Assembly: GCF_003286085.1 (NCBI RefSeq)
Contig: NW_020825706.1
Coordinates: forward strand, 3,162,001 to 3,226,000
From: Drosophila persimilis
Taxonomy: Eukaryota > Arthropoda > Insecta > Diptera > Drosophilidae
Direction of reading: 5' to 3'
Length of the DNA stretch: 64,000 bases
Shown here: positions 1 to 13,670 of the stretch, piece by piece
Position numbering within the stretch: the first letter of the stretch is position 1
Layout of the letters: each line of letters starts with the position of its first letter
Notes under the pieces: model-generated
Database searches by the model: none
Seen by the model: the letters and a program-made list of their open reading frames with translations, nothing else
What the model was told of the DNA's origin: nothing
Made by a program: the position numbers and the translations under genes

Positions 1-3000
1 ATCCCACTGTACTGTGTGCCTGCACCTATGTTTATCTGATGCTGCAGCGCTACGTAACCGTTTATGCCTTTGGGCAGGCCCATGCAAAGAAGGGAACGAA
101 ACCCAGAGACAAGTCAAGACAAGTCAGGCCAAGCCAAGCGAGTCGCGAATCGCAATTCCTTTTAACGATCGCTCATTTAACGCGTTTTGTTGGGGCATCG
201 TCGTGGCTTTTGATGAAGACATTTTCCGCAACCCCCCCGCCCTCACCAACACTCCTTCCTCCTTGCTCGTGGTGCACTTGCCCTGCCCGGGCTATCACTA
301 TACTACGGGCAAATTGAGACATTAAGTTTTGATCGCTTCATCCCGCACTTCGGCTTCGTGTGTTAAATTTTGCTACTCCGCTCTCGGTCTTGTGCTTCGT
401 GTGAGTGTGCCTGGCTGTTGGCCTTCGTGTGTGTGTGCGAAGCTTTGCCTGGCTGCTGCTCTTCGTGTGATTCGTTTTGATCGCTTCAGCCTCGGTGTTT
501 TCTCTCACTCTTTCGTTTGCGTATCGTTTGTTGGGTTTTGATCGCCGTTTCTCACTTCTTCCTTTGGGTTTCGTCTGATTAAGCTTGACTCGTGATGATC
601 TTCGTGTGGTCAGAAAATTTCATGCCATCAAAAGGGAAGATCAAGAGGAGGAGGAGGAGGAGTGAGTAAAGCAGAGATGGTGCAGGGCAGGAAGCCGTCT
701 TTGAGGAGTGATATTTCTAAAACTCGTACGTTTAATGCCGAGGCTTTTTTGAGAGCCGGCGAATAGTGTGAATGGCAAAAAAGAGTATAATCGATGGAAG
801 AGCAGCCAAAGATCCTCCAAGCTTAATTGAGCGAAAAAAAAACAACCGATACGAAGGGGAATTTAATTAAGGCCGTTTGTGTGCAACTTCCAGCTGCATC
901 TTATCAGTGGCAGTTGCATCATCATCTACTCCTCATCATCAGCAGCAGCCTCGGTTTTTGGTCATCAATATGCTATCAATGTTTACGCATACATTTAAAA
1001 TGAATATTAAGTTACGTTACAGACTGCACACCCCCCCCTCCTACCCAAACACTACCCGCAGATCTGTCTCTCTCTCTCTTTGGGATAGACATTAACAAAT
1101 GATATTTGATTATGAGACAAATTGTGTGATGCGCCGACAGTTGCTCCCTCCCTCTCTTATCAGTCATCCTCGTGGCTCATGCTCTCAGCCTCCTCCTGGG
1201 GATCATCAGACGCTCTTTCTCTTGCTCTCCCTCTCTCTGTTCTGTTTGCTTTTAATTAGGCAGCGTGAAGAACAGAACGAGAGGGATGCCACGTTAACGA
1301 GAATTTATGGGAAATTATTTTTTGTTGTTAATTTTTAATATTTCTCTGATAGCAAGCGCCTCTTCCCCTGCCCCCTGCCTCCCACTCTCCCTCTATCTAT
1401 TATTTGTTCCTTTTGTTTGTTATCGCATTAGGGCGTTGATGGGGGGGCGTACTGTATTGTTGGGCTTTGCAATTAAGTCAATTAACGGTTGCCTGGGTCA
1501 AATTCTACTTGCAACTTGCAACATTTTGCTGCTGCTGCTGTTGCGGTTGCAGTTCTTCATTTTGTGTGGGTTTTTGTGGCAATTGAATTGATATTAATGC
1601 CGGATTCATGGCGCCATAAATCACAAAATTAAATGTAATGCGCACTGAAACGATAATAAAAAGAGTTCAGACTGAAAAAGAGATCTGTGATCATCTTTTG
1701 GGTCATATTTTAAAAGGTTTTATAGGTGTAAAGAACTTCAGAGCAGTATATTTCGTAAGGTATAGACAATGCTGAAGTTTTCTTAGAATTTCAACAAAAT
1801 TCTTCACAGGAAACTTGAGTTATGGATAGGTGGGTACAGTTTTTAAAGGTTTTTATAGGTTAAACTTGCCATATTTTAATCGATTTCATTATAAAATACT
1901 TGGGATGAAAATTTTAATAAGATTTGATGATTCAAATATGAGTTATAGAAAGATTGGTAGCGAGATATCATATCATATGAGAGGAAATTGCTTACAAACA
2001 AATTTGATTCAATTTGTGGGGTATGGATACATTAGAAAATGAGTTAGGAATAGGTTTTCTAAGACCTAGAATGGCATACGATCACCTATACGTAAATATA
2101 GAGTAATTGAAATGATTTCGTTGCGGTCCTTATTTCCATGGAATTCCCTCTACTCATTCCTTCAACCTTGAATCCCCTACCAAAAGATATACGATTCAAT
2201 CTGTTCCACGCATTAAAACCCCAGAGAATGGTGTGACTAACGCAAATTTTTTGGCTAACCGTTGAACCATATGGAACCCTGGCCCCTTCTACAAAGAGAC
2301 TCAGACCTTGTCACCTTCTCCTGGACCAGAAGGAAGATCTAACCGAAATCGTAACCAACCAAAAAAAAAAAGAAGATAGAAATCTATCCAGCTGTCAGCA
2401 ACGCCATATGATATCATACTGAAGAAACCGTCGATAATTTGTTTATGCTCGGTCATACCAGTGATGAGGAAAGAAGCCCCCGAGAACCATCCGAGAACCC
2501 AGCAGGTTCCCGACACTGCCACTACTACCATAGTGTTTGTTCAAGGTTAAGCGTTTAGCACTGCCTCAAGGTCGTAAATGTGCAATGGCTACATACAAAT
2601 TGGCAACTAACTGGGCCTCATAGAAGACCATGGGTAGAGACCCTAGGACAAGACAATCTCAAACTGTGTCTAGAGGTCGCGGATAGATTTACGATCTTTG
2701 CTACGTCATAAACCATTTTGTTGTTGCACGTCTTCGAGGCCAAACAGCATCTAGTACAATGACAAAAGACCATAAAAATCAATTACGACACGTTTGTCTC
2801 TCAACTTTGACATGACCATAGAGACAGACCATGGTAGGTTGTGTTGGTTTCCCTTCAGCATCATTTCATTTTCATCTGCGACTCTCCGACTATCCGACTC
2901 TTCGACTCTGACACTGAGGATTTTATGACAACTCATCATAGCGTGACATGGTGTGTTGCTAGAGAAGAACCAACCAGCCTCGAGATCTCTGGGCATAAAG

Positions 3001-5999
3001 TCCGTCTATAATTAGCCATTAAAGCGTGCATTGTGGATAGCATGGTATGGTAGGTTCTATAGAAGATCTTGTGTGATTAGAGCGGATTGTAAATGAAGAA
3101 ATCGAACTGTTTCTGTTTCTGTATCTGTGACTGCAGCGAAGTAATGAAATTTTAAAGTCATTTTCCGGAGAACATTTTCTCCATGTCATGTGCCTCAATG
3201 AGGGTAGTGTGGTGGGGATACCATGTTGTGGCCTCGTGTTGCGTGTTGAGGATTGCATTTTGAAGGAATTCTTCACGCTACCATTATCTTGGGCAAGTCT
3301 ACAGCTCAATTGGTGATAGTTTTGTCCGTAGTTTTAGCCATGCTTGATTAAGTTACCAAAAACTCTGTTTGAGGCTGTGGGCTGTCCTTTTGGTCAATGT
3401 CCTGGCGAGAGGAGGGATAGCGACTCTAATATCCTGCTAATGACTCTGGTCGACCGTCGATAATGGAGTGTGAACATTTTCTCAGGTACAAGGACACATT
3501 TTCTGCATAGATATTTTCCCTTAAAATTCCCGAAAATCCCTAGTGTTTCCCGCTGTTTCGGGCCAAGTGGTTCTCTGGTTTTTGGTCGTCGCTCATTAAT
3601 TCGTTGCGGTAACAAGGTCGCAACGGCCAACCCCACACCCTCCTCTCGAGAACTTTATTTCGTAAATCTTTTGCCATAAAAGATATATTTAAACATTTAC
3701 GGATATCAAACTAAATCCTAGGGATTCCCTGGGTCTATAGGGAACCAAATGTTTATAGCTCTGGGGGTCGATCCGCAGGTCCTCAGCTGCTGGTCTGCCC
3801 TCCCAAAGGGGTGTAATTATGGACCATAAAAAGAGATAGAGAGAGAGGGACTGGCACTGGCATGCTTTTGGCCTCTGTAGCGTCAAAATTTTCAAAATAT
3901 TCAGGGCACTCGGGGAACGAACAGACCATGGAGATGCTACTGGTGCACTGGCAGAAGATTTCAAAGGTTTAAATAAATATGTAAAATAATAAATAAACAC
4001 AAATATAGTAGGGACAAGCCACCTACGCACTCCCATCCCTCGTGCGACGACCCTCGGCTCACTCACTGCGTTTGTTCGCCCCTATATGAAAGAGGTAAAG
4101 AGGTTCGATTTTATGTCGATTTTTCGATATTCTGGTTACTTTTCATCTATAAGTTGAGTTTTTTTGCTTGATTTTTGGTAAAAATAATGTTCTTTCAAAA
4201 TTTTCAAAAACCATGCGAATAAAAGACCTTAAAATCTTAAGTTTTTAACTAGGTTCTGATGGTCTTTCTTTTTCCTAATTGCCTTTTTATGATAATTTTG
4301 CTAGATTCTGCTAAATTTTAGCCCATAACTATCCTCTGAAACTATTGTATTTGTTGTAATTTCCTTGGAATAAAGTTCTATCCTCCCCAAGATCTCTTTT
4401 AACCTCTTCTTTTAGTCTTTAGAGCTCTCCATAGTCATCTATGAGTATTTCTGCCATTTTTTCGCTTCTTACATTCAATTTCCATTGCCCCACCGTTTCT
4501 CCCAGTGTATTTTGGTAGTCCTTCTAGCTATACTCCTGTGTCGCTTGTCCCTCTGTTCATGGCTGCTTTAATCAAATTATGGTGTGCTCCTGGTGTGGCG
4601 CCACTACTGACTCTCTCTGTCCCTCTCTTGCCAGCGGCATTTTCCACACACATTTTTCGCCAGTGCGGACATCAATTTTAATTATTTTCGTTGGCGCAGA
4701 TTTTGCATTTCACACGGGCATCCCAGTTTAAGGTTGCGGTTTTCCCAGAAGTCTACGCGAAAATCTCCCCCAGCCAGACTCTGATTTTTGGAACCGCCAG
4801 AGAGATCTAAGATTCCGCCGGCCGACGGTCGAGATAGTTTCATGTAACAATCGTTTATTTGTTTCGCAGTCAAGCATAAACATTTGTGCGACAAACAAAC
4901 AATCAAACAATCCGACCGACCACGGAATCGGCAACAATTTTCAAAGTTTTTGGCCTTTGAAGTTGGTCCCGAAAAACCCGGGGACCCTGAGGTATTTCTG
5001 GCGAAAATCTTAACCTCAAGGGAAGCCGCTTGGATCATCGTTTTAATTGTGCCAATTGCACAATGAAGTTATCTGTCCTGTTTTGTCCCCTTTGTGCATT
5101 GGCCTGTGAAAAGTGTCCTTTGAGGTTTAGTTCTTTTTTTTGGGTGCTATACCTGTTTCCACACCTTTTTTGTGTCCCTGCTGTTTGGTCTCTGATAAAC
5201 GCCGCTTTCTGTGGCTCAATCGAAGACGTTGTCGTTGTCATCGTTGGCTGTCGGTGCCTGTGTGTTTGACCCTAGAAATTGAGACGTAGACACTGGACTG
5301 GCGGTAGGTTAAAGGATTACCTATGGCCCCTCCCCTGCCTCCAAGTCAGCAGTTTTTTTCTGTATCATTTGTCAGGGGCCCTAAGCAGACGTTCGGCCCT
5401 GTGGTGACACCATAATTTCTCGGCTAACTCTGAATTGTGGCCTTAATTGTTTGGTCTGAATGACTGACTGAAAGACCTGACTCGTGGAAATGGTAAAGGT
5501 TGTAGCACCAAATCAATGCGAGTCGCTTGCGACGATTGTTTATTGACCTTTTGAGCCAAGCCGACGACAGACAGCAAAGCCGATCAAGAGACGTTCGAAA
5601 ACTGCCGTTTAATGGGGCAGTCCACAAAGGATTAGAAGCGGCGGAAAAGCAGGAGTAGAAGGAGCGGAGCCCCTAGTCACAGTCAAAAGATAAGATGTGG
5701 CATAATGAGTAGCATTTGTTAATGGAAACTTCTTTATTATGCGACAGACCGACTGACACGAAGAAAATGTGATAATCAGTTGGGATTCCGGGTTTCACAA
5801 ACAATTAGTCGAATGATTTCAGGTGGCAAATCAATCGCATATAATTTAGGGATTAGTTTAAGGAACAGAACTCCAAGAAACAGATGGCTGAAAGGTGATT
5901 CATTGGCAGAGTGGGATTATTTTCGTTGAATTAAAGGAATGGAATGGAACTGGCATTCACACTTTGAGGGGTGCTCAAAAAGGAATATTAGACAATGTA
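1..5999. other. Gene-free stretch, 5' flank
   Basis: I see no exon with convincing coding character. Open frames here are short and contain low-complexity residues. The first 620 bases repeat the word CTTCGTGTG about five times. The stretch from about 2,000 to 4,000 has more even composition and no microsatellites, so it may be constrained non-coding DNA or a decayed transposon, but I cannot assign a family. Confidence 0.5.
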
Positions 6000-6720
6000 A
6001 AAAAATAGTAATAATAATAAAGTAATACGACAAAAAAAAATTATAAATAAGTAAATAAAACTTAATTATAAAATAAAATATAAAAAATAATTATAGTAAC
6101 CATAAAATTAAATTTAATTTAAAAAAAATAAGTAAATAAATAAATCTATATTATAAAATTAAAAACAACCAATTAATAAATAAATACTACTTAATTATAA
6201 AATAAAAAAACTCATTATGACACACACTAAAATATAAAATAAAATACAAATAAATAAAACTAATTATAACATATAATATGAAAAATAATTATAAAAAACT
6301 GAAAAACAAAAAAAATAAATTTAATAAACTAAAATATAAAATAATATTCATGAATTCCTTGAAAACAATTTATCGGGTAAAAAAACTGAATCGCTTATAA
6401 AGTAGTAGTGCAAATCCGTTGAAATATTAACAGATCGGTTAGGAAATAAATATGAATCGGCTAAAAAAGAATTATAAATAGTATAACTATTTTTAAATAA
6501 AATAATTATAATGTGAAAATGGGTAGAGTCCCAATTTCCGATGGAATCGGTAGAATTTTGATATGTTTTTGACTAACAGTAAGGACTAAAAAAATAATAA
6601 AATCCGGAATCGGTGGCAAATCATATTTAAAATGGCTATAAATGATATAAACATCAACATATATTTCAAGGATATATCAAAGATATTTATTTACTTATTT
6701 ATTTATTTATTTTCATGCTG
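6000..6720. repeat. AT-rich low-complexity tract
   Basis: About 700 bases of near-pure A/T built on words such as ATAAATAAA, TTATAAAATAAA and AATAATTATA. No clear fixed period was found by eye. No coding signal. Confidence 0.7.
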
Positions 6721-7734
6721 TATCCTATATCATCTATGGATATACTTCCCCCCAAGAACATTTGAAACCAATTAACCCTCCCATTAAGTAAATGCGATTC
6801 CTTTGTGCATTCAAAGAAAGACTTTCTCTTTCATATTTCTTTGAGACCCAGTCCCCTCCACCCGAGTTAAGTGGCAACACTTTCTGCGATACTTTCTCAA
6901 TTTGACACTTTGCAACTTTATTTGCAACACACCCCAACCACCCACCCCCCTCTCTACTAGCCTTCCCCTCTGTGCAGACTGTAATGTAAAGTGCCGGTTG
7001 GGGGGGTGGGGGGAAATGTTCGAAATTTAATTAAACTACGCTACTTGAAGTGTGTTTGCTCTTGCCACGCTGCTGTCAACCGTTGCCCTCTCCCCCCCAC
7101 CCCCCGCGCTAGCCTGCCACGACCAGCAGCAGCTGTCAGCCCCGCCATGAGGCAGAGCCAGAGCCAGAGCCGAAGCCACCTTCTGCAGCAGCATTGCCAA
7201 TTTTTGCATGCGTCACTCAAAGAGCAGCGGCAGGCAGCAGGCAGGCAGGCAGCAGCAACCAACAACTCAACTCTTTTTCGGTGCGCCTGTGCCACGCCTC
7301 CGCCACACTGCTCTATGCGTCGGCTTTCCTTTCGGCTGTCAGTCCGCCCGGCAGCCAATTTGCCGCGCTTTTGTTGTCCAATGCGACAGAAGTGGCAATT
7401 TCTAATTAAATTATTCCATTTTTTCCCCATTTTTATTTGTCTCTTTGCGAAAGAAAAACATTTAAGAGGGGGGAAGTGGGGTGGGGGCAAGTGGCATGAC
7501 GCTACGGGTGGTCCATGTCCATGGGGCATTTCCACTTGCATTTTTCGGCAGACAGTCCGCCCCTTCATTTGTTTGCCAATTTTCTTACTTTTTCTTTGGG
7601 GTTTTTCTGTGTTTGTGTTGCTTGAAATTTTTATGAAATTACATTGGAAATTATTTGTGCAGGAAAATGCAATTTTTGTGGATTTTTTAATAGAAGGCAA
7701 TATTTTAAATATTTTTTAAGAAAAAAATAGAAAA
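6721..7734. other. Gene-free stretch with overlapping spurious frames
   Basis: A 242-codon frame on the plus strand and a 219-codon frame on the minus strand overlap here. Both are rich in Gln/Ala/Cys or Arg/Lys and come from CAG/GCA and G-run repeats. Neither shows a domain, and neither is favoured by start context or splice sites. I treat the stretch as non-coding. Confidence 0.55.
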
Positions 7735-8390
7735 CAAAACATTGAGCCTTGATTTTGGTATTAATTTTTTTTTTTTTATTTAAGTTAAATTGTAATTTAA
7801 TAAAAAAATAAAACGTATAAATTATTTAACATTTTTTGCTAAAATGTATTAATTTATTTAAAAATTTATTATATTAATTCATATTAAATTAAATTGTAAT
7901 TTAATACAAAATAAAACATAAATTATTAAGAAATATTTGGCTTTATTTAAAAATGTATTATTATTTTTGTTTAATTTATTAATTTGCTTAAAACAAACAG
8001 AAATAAATATACTTTTAAAACATTTTAAACAAAAAATATTGGGCCTTGCTTTGGGATTTTTTTGGTTTTTAAAATATAAATTAAATTTAAATGTCATTTA
8101 ATAATAAATAAAACATATTTGTTATCGAGAACTTGTTGGCTAAAAACTCATATTTTATTTAAAAATGTATTAATTTATTCAAAAAAAAATTACATATATA
8201 TTTATAAAGCATTTTAAAGAAAATATATAGAAAACAAAGCCTTGAGCCTTGTTTTTGGTTAAATTTTTAGTTTTTTTATTTAAAATTAAATTAAATTAAA
8301 ATGACATTTTACAATAATAATAATAATTACAACTTGATAGAAAATTAAGTATAATATTTTATTTAAATATGTATATCTAAATAAACATGT
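7735..8390. repeat. Degenerate AT-rich tandem repeat
   Basis: The word GAGCCTTG or GGGCCTTG followed by TTTTGG recurs near 7,744, 8,039 and 8,244. A run resembling AAATTGTAATTTAATA followed by AATAAAAC recurs near 7,785, 7,893, 8,084 and 8,296. These shared blocks show three to four diverged copies of one AT-rich unit. Confidence 0.6.
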
Positions 8391-11300
8391 TTATTTCATT
8401 CCCAATAAAACTTTCAACAAATACTCCATAATCTCTTTAAAACCCAAACAAATAAAAGTAAAACCAAGCAAAGAAGCGATCAGAAGACACCATACAAAAA
8501 AGCATAGAAGCATAGAGTACAATGCCAGGACTCTATCATTATATCCTAATTAGATTGAAATATCTAACAATTTCCAAACCGCAAGAAACTTTTCTTATCG
8601 CATTTTTCCAATGCCAAAAGCACACAAAAGGGGAATAAAAGTGCAGCAAAAAAAGTGAGGAAAATTAAATTGAGAAAACGGGGGAGAAAAAAATGCTATA
8701 AGGCAGGACGCAGGGGGCTTGGCAGCAGCAAAATAAAATTGCAGACGCAGTTGGAAATTGAACAACAAAAATGCATTTAGAAAATATGAAAAGAAACGAG
8801 AGAGAGAGGGAAAACCCAAACAGAAATGGCAGATAGACAGAGGGAAAACTCTGCAACAGAGGGGGGAGCAACAGAGAGTGAGTACTGAAAGGGGGGTGTG
8901 GAGGGTGGGGAGTTGTCAGGGCGAAAGGCCCAAAAAGTATCTTTTTCTGTACTCTCTTCCTGCTCTGCTGTGTTGCTGGTTGGCTGTTGTCTCGCCTTGG
9001 TGCGAATATTTCCGCTTCCGGATTTGCCAAATATGTTTGCCTCGGTCCCTGCCACACTCCCTGCCCCGTCCCCACTCCCCTCTGGTACGGTACTCCAGCA
9101 AACACTCGCTCTTTCCAAAAACTTCCTTCAGCTGCAAAACTTTTGCCATGGCACTGGCCATGCATTGCACATAAATGAAAGGTTTTTTCTGTTGTATGTC
9201 CTGGGTTCTGGGTCCTGGGTCCTTGTAAAATGTGTTGCCAAAGTGTCTTGCAAAATGGTCAGGTCCAGCAGGGGTAGAGGCAGGGGCAGGAGAGATACAG
9301 ATACATTTGGTAGTGAGTGAAATCAAAGCTTTTGACAGGCATTCTTTTTTGGTAGAGAGAGAAGGCAAACGAAGGAAGGCTCTCAAATGGGAGTTTATGA
9401 AAGTGAGAACATCTAAACGGAGATTGGGTTTTTTGGGGTGTGAGGGTTTTTTTTCTAATGAGGAGTGGGGTTTGAGGAGCAGTTGTGCTTTTCTTTGTTA
9501 TGGAATCAAAGTCAAAGTTAAAGAATTTAAAACAAAATAAAAGCCAAAGGGAATGCAAGGAAATATACCTTGTAGAGGGCTAAAAATATGCTTTAAGGGA
9601 CTAAAATCATTTCTAAATCAGGCCTAAAAGTCCTTCCTTTCGTATATAGGATAAAAAATGGTATAAAAACGGTGGAAAATTACCTAAAGGGAGTCCTCAA
9701 ATATCAAAGAAATCTCCTCTTCATCTAATCCAGAGGCGCCACAAATTGCTCTCTAAATCAAACAAGTGACTCCGGGCCGTAGTCCTGCATCTCCCGGCGG
9801 AAAAGTGCACCAACCAATTGATGGACAAAGTTTTTCCTGCTGATGTCATCACATATTTCTTTTGTGTCCTTAAATAAACAGCAACAATACTTCAGAATGA
9901 CACCTTTCTACGGCCACGCCTGTACTCTCTTTTACTCCTTCCATATCGGCTCATCCCATCGATATATCTTCTTTCACCCTGCCTGTCTTTAGGGCTTTCT
10001 CCCTGCCTCTCTTTATGGCTTTCGCCCTGCCTCTCTTTTTCCGAGTGCACTTCAATTACCAGAGCCTGCTCCACCTTATAAATCTTTTCCTGACGTTCAA
10101 AGTCAAGTTCTGACACTCCACTACTCCCCAGAAGTGCCCCCCCTACTTATTGGGGAGTGGTATCTCCCGCCCATTGGAGGCTTAATCGTTTAATTGCCTG
10201 GCATAATTACGAAATGCAGCTCATCATCAGATTTCAGCTCGATTTCTTCGGCCACCTTTCCATAGCAGACAGGCCGCCTTTCCTCCTCTTTGTACTTCCT
10301 TTTTCTTCGTACTTCCCTTTTCTTATTTTTCTCCCCTTTTTTGTTAAGCTCCAAAGTTGCTCGGGTTGCAAATTGACCCCCCCAATTGACCTGCCACCCC
10401 CCGCAAAAAAAGAGCGAAGGAAAAGAACGAGAAAAGCCATTGAGCTAAATTGTCCTGCCGCCTCGGGGCTGTATCAAAAAGAAGGCTACTGTTCATAACT
10501 CACAGAGGTCCTGGGTGGTTACTGATGGGGCAGATGGGGCAGATGGGTAGCTTATCTAACTGCAGCAACTATAATTTGCTTTCAATTGATTTTGTTGCCA
10601 TTTTTTTTCCTTTTTCTCCATTGATTTTCTTTCGTTCTTCCTTTGGATATATTCATAAATCGTTTTCCTTGGCAGGGGGGGTGGGGTTGGGGTGGTGTCA
10701 CCCTCTGACACTTGTTACAGCCAAAACGAACCCTTCGATGTCCCGATGTCCGAGGACAAATGTGCATTAACGCCTTTGACCTGCATTTTTGGGGGAGGTT
10801 TTTCTCTCTGGCGGGGGAGTGATTGAATTTTTGGTAGTTTTTGCGGCCTTAGACTTGTGTATCCGTAGTGCCTTGTAATGCACAGCTGACAGCTGCTTTT
10901 TCTTCATTAGCCAAGTCCACCCTCCTTCGGACAGGATCTGGAACTGCCTCTGGATTCTGGTGTTCCTGGGGTTCCGGGGTTCTGTTTGGGGGCGCCTTTT
11001 GTTATTTTTGTTGGTGGGTGATTTTGAGGCGACCTTTTAAATTAGTTTACATGGCTGCTTGTAATGGGTTTTCCACTCTGTTCCATTCATCCGTCCATCC
11101 ATCGATGGGTGGCAACGCTGTTGCTTTCTGAAATTTCATATGTTGCAGCCACAGGCGGTCTCTGGTGGCAGCGGCGGCAGTGGGTGATTGAGGGCCAATG
11201 AACTGTAACTAGTTTTGTGGGCAAAGTGGACAACAGGGGCAGAGAGGAGGGGAGAATGTTTTGGCCTTTCAATAATTTGGCCTAGGCCTCCGTATACATT

Positions 11301-13449
11301 TCATGGCCCTGCAGCTACAGATATTCATGGAAACGAGAGCTCAACTTCCATCGAAAGTTTCGTTTTGTGCAAAATGAAACAATAGATCTCGGTGTTTATA
11401 CAAGACTAATTGGAGGGTCTCTGGGGAGGTTAAAGTTCTAACATTGAAGATGTTCTCAAGGCTAAAGGTGTTTTAGTTCAGAAATTAAAGGTTTATCTCA
11501 AGGATTAGTCATTGTAGTTGTATATCAATATTTAAGATTGAATTAAATACATCCTGGCTCCCACTGCAATGAGATTCTAGATTTATTCTTAAATTATTTT
11601 TGATTTCTTTTAGGTTTTTTTAGACGTTTTTATAATTATTTCAGATTTTTTGAGCAAGAAGCACAAGCGTAAAGTGAAAAAGAGAATGACCGAGAGTGCA
11701 AGAGCAAAATACATGCATGTCTGTGAACGGGACTTGGACCCGAATGCACCCATATTTAAATTAAATATATTTTTTTGTAAACAAATCTAATTAGAGATTG
11801 GATAGGTGTCACTTTGATAATTCTTTTAAGAGTACAGACAATATTTAATCTACACAAATAATACTTTAAAACAAATATTAAATTTTTAGATATTTAGATA
11901 TTCAATTAAATATTGAAATATGAAAAATATATAATAAATAAATATAAAAATATTTAATTTAAATATGCAACATATTCATTTTGTATTATTTTTTTATATA
12001 TATTAATATTTTATAACAAAAAACTTTATTGGAAAAAATCGAAAATGAGGACGAAATATATTTATTTTTAAAAGGAAATATTATAGAAAAAAATACAATG
12101 GAAAAATAATATAGGAAATAAAAAGAAAAAAAATCCACAGATTATATTTTTGTTTGTTTTAGTCCCCTATTTTTCATCCCCGACCAAAGCGTAATACATC
12201 TCCAAATAGATCACTTTTAAACACAAAAAACACTTTCTGGATTTCTTTTGCAGGCCATAAATACCAACTACTTACAGGACATAAAATACAGGATCCTGAC
12301 CCCCAGGAACAATTTATGGGCTGCAACGATAGCAGGCACTCAAAGGGGGGCCATGGGGTTGGGGTTGGAGTTGGGGTAGGGGGTGGGAGCATGTAATTAT
12401 CAGCGGCATTAACACCTTTAATTACGGGCCGAACGCCAAAACCAACTGCAGCGTGGAATGTGGGCCAAAATGCGAGGCCCCAGCGGGAGAGAAAGAGAGA
12501 GATACAGCGATGTGTCCAAGAGCAGGCCGAGTGGGGGCGGCTCTGAATGTGGGGCAAGCAGAATATGCAAATGAGACCCTGGAACACACACTGTGGCAGC
12601 CATTAAGGTCGCAGATCAGAGCAAACAATAAGAACGGGAGAGCAGGGGTGGCAGGGTGAGGAAAGGTGTAGTCCCTGTGGGGTATGGATATTAGAATAAT
12701 GCAACAAAAGGCATACGATATCAAGGATATGCGCATGCAAATGAAAATTCACAAGAAAAACCTTCAGCAGCAGCAGCAGCGGAAAAGTAGCTTCGGAAAA
12801 GTCATTGGCAAATATGCTGGAGAGACAGAGAGAGAGAGAGAGAGATTTTTTGGTCAGGAAGTGCGCCTTCTCCTGCAGGACTGCAGGACACATAGAAATG
12901 TCAGCTGGTTGGGGGCTGCTGATTTATGAGCCACATCCCATATATATATATGCATTTGTATCTATGTGTAACTACATTTATATAGGTGAGATCCTGGCCA
13001 TATCCTGTGTGTGTGCTGGCTGTTTGTGATACCTCCGGTATGCGTACAGTGCCTGTGCAGAGGTATGCTCTTATGTGGCAGAGGTATGCGGCGATATGGG
13101 GCACATTTTTCGATTCTAGGCACAGCAGTGCAGACATTTCCATCGGAGAATATCTGTATCTTAAAGTTTGTGGGCGATGACAAGCAGCACTTACTCAAAT
13201 ACGGCTTTGTTATATGTATTTATCTTTAGCGGATAGTTCTTATATGTTCACCTGATAGATCTTGGTATCTATAGCTTTCTACACATCATATATATTCAAT
13301 TCTAATATCTAAATCCAATAGCTTCCACTATCTGGTAGGTCTTGAACCTCGTATACACTCAAAAGATGTCTTTTGGAAAGCAAAACTTTTGTTGCGTTTC
13401 TAAGATAGTTCCAGGATACTTTAAGGATTGGTTTCAAGTAAAAAACATC
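8391..13449. other. Gene-free stretch
   Basis: No coding exon that I can support. Short GA/CT runs and G-rich runs occur, plus AT-rich sequence from about 11,750 to 12,170. Overlapping frames of 100-166 codons on both strands at 8,660-9,390 are low-complexity shadows. Confidence 0.5.
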
Positions 13450-13670
13450 TAAAATAGGGCCTGAAAGGATGTCTAAAGGGGCTCTGAAAGCGGCTCTGAA
13501 AGAGGTTCTGAAAGGGGCTCTAAAAGGTGTTTAAAAGGTGTCCAAAAATGTGTTTAAAAAGGTGTCTAAAAGGGAGTCTAAATTGGGCTCTAAAAGGGTA
13601 TCTACAGGGGCTCTGAAAGGGGTTCTTAAAGGGTGTTTAAAGGGCTTCTAAACGGTGTTCTAAAATTCAG
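13450..13670. repeat. 12-bp minisatellite, degenerate
   Basis: About 17 imperfect copies of a unit like GGGGCTCTGAAA. The CTCTG-type core falls at 13,482, 13,494, 13,506 and 13,518, so the period is 12 bp at first and then drifts to 12-15 bp. Later units change to GTGTTTAAAAG and GTGTCTAAAAG. Confidence 0.8.

Noticed and set aside
6991-7719. Overlapping 242- and 219-codon frames on opposite strands
   Set aside because: Both arise from CAG/GCA and G/C-run repeats with low-complexity residues; no domain, no splice context and no reason to favour either strand.
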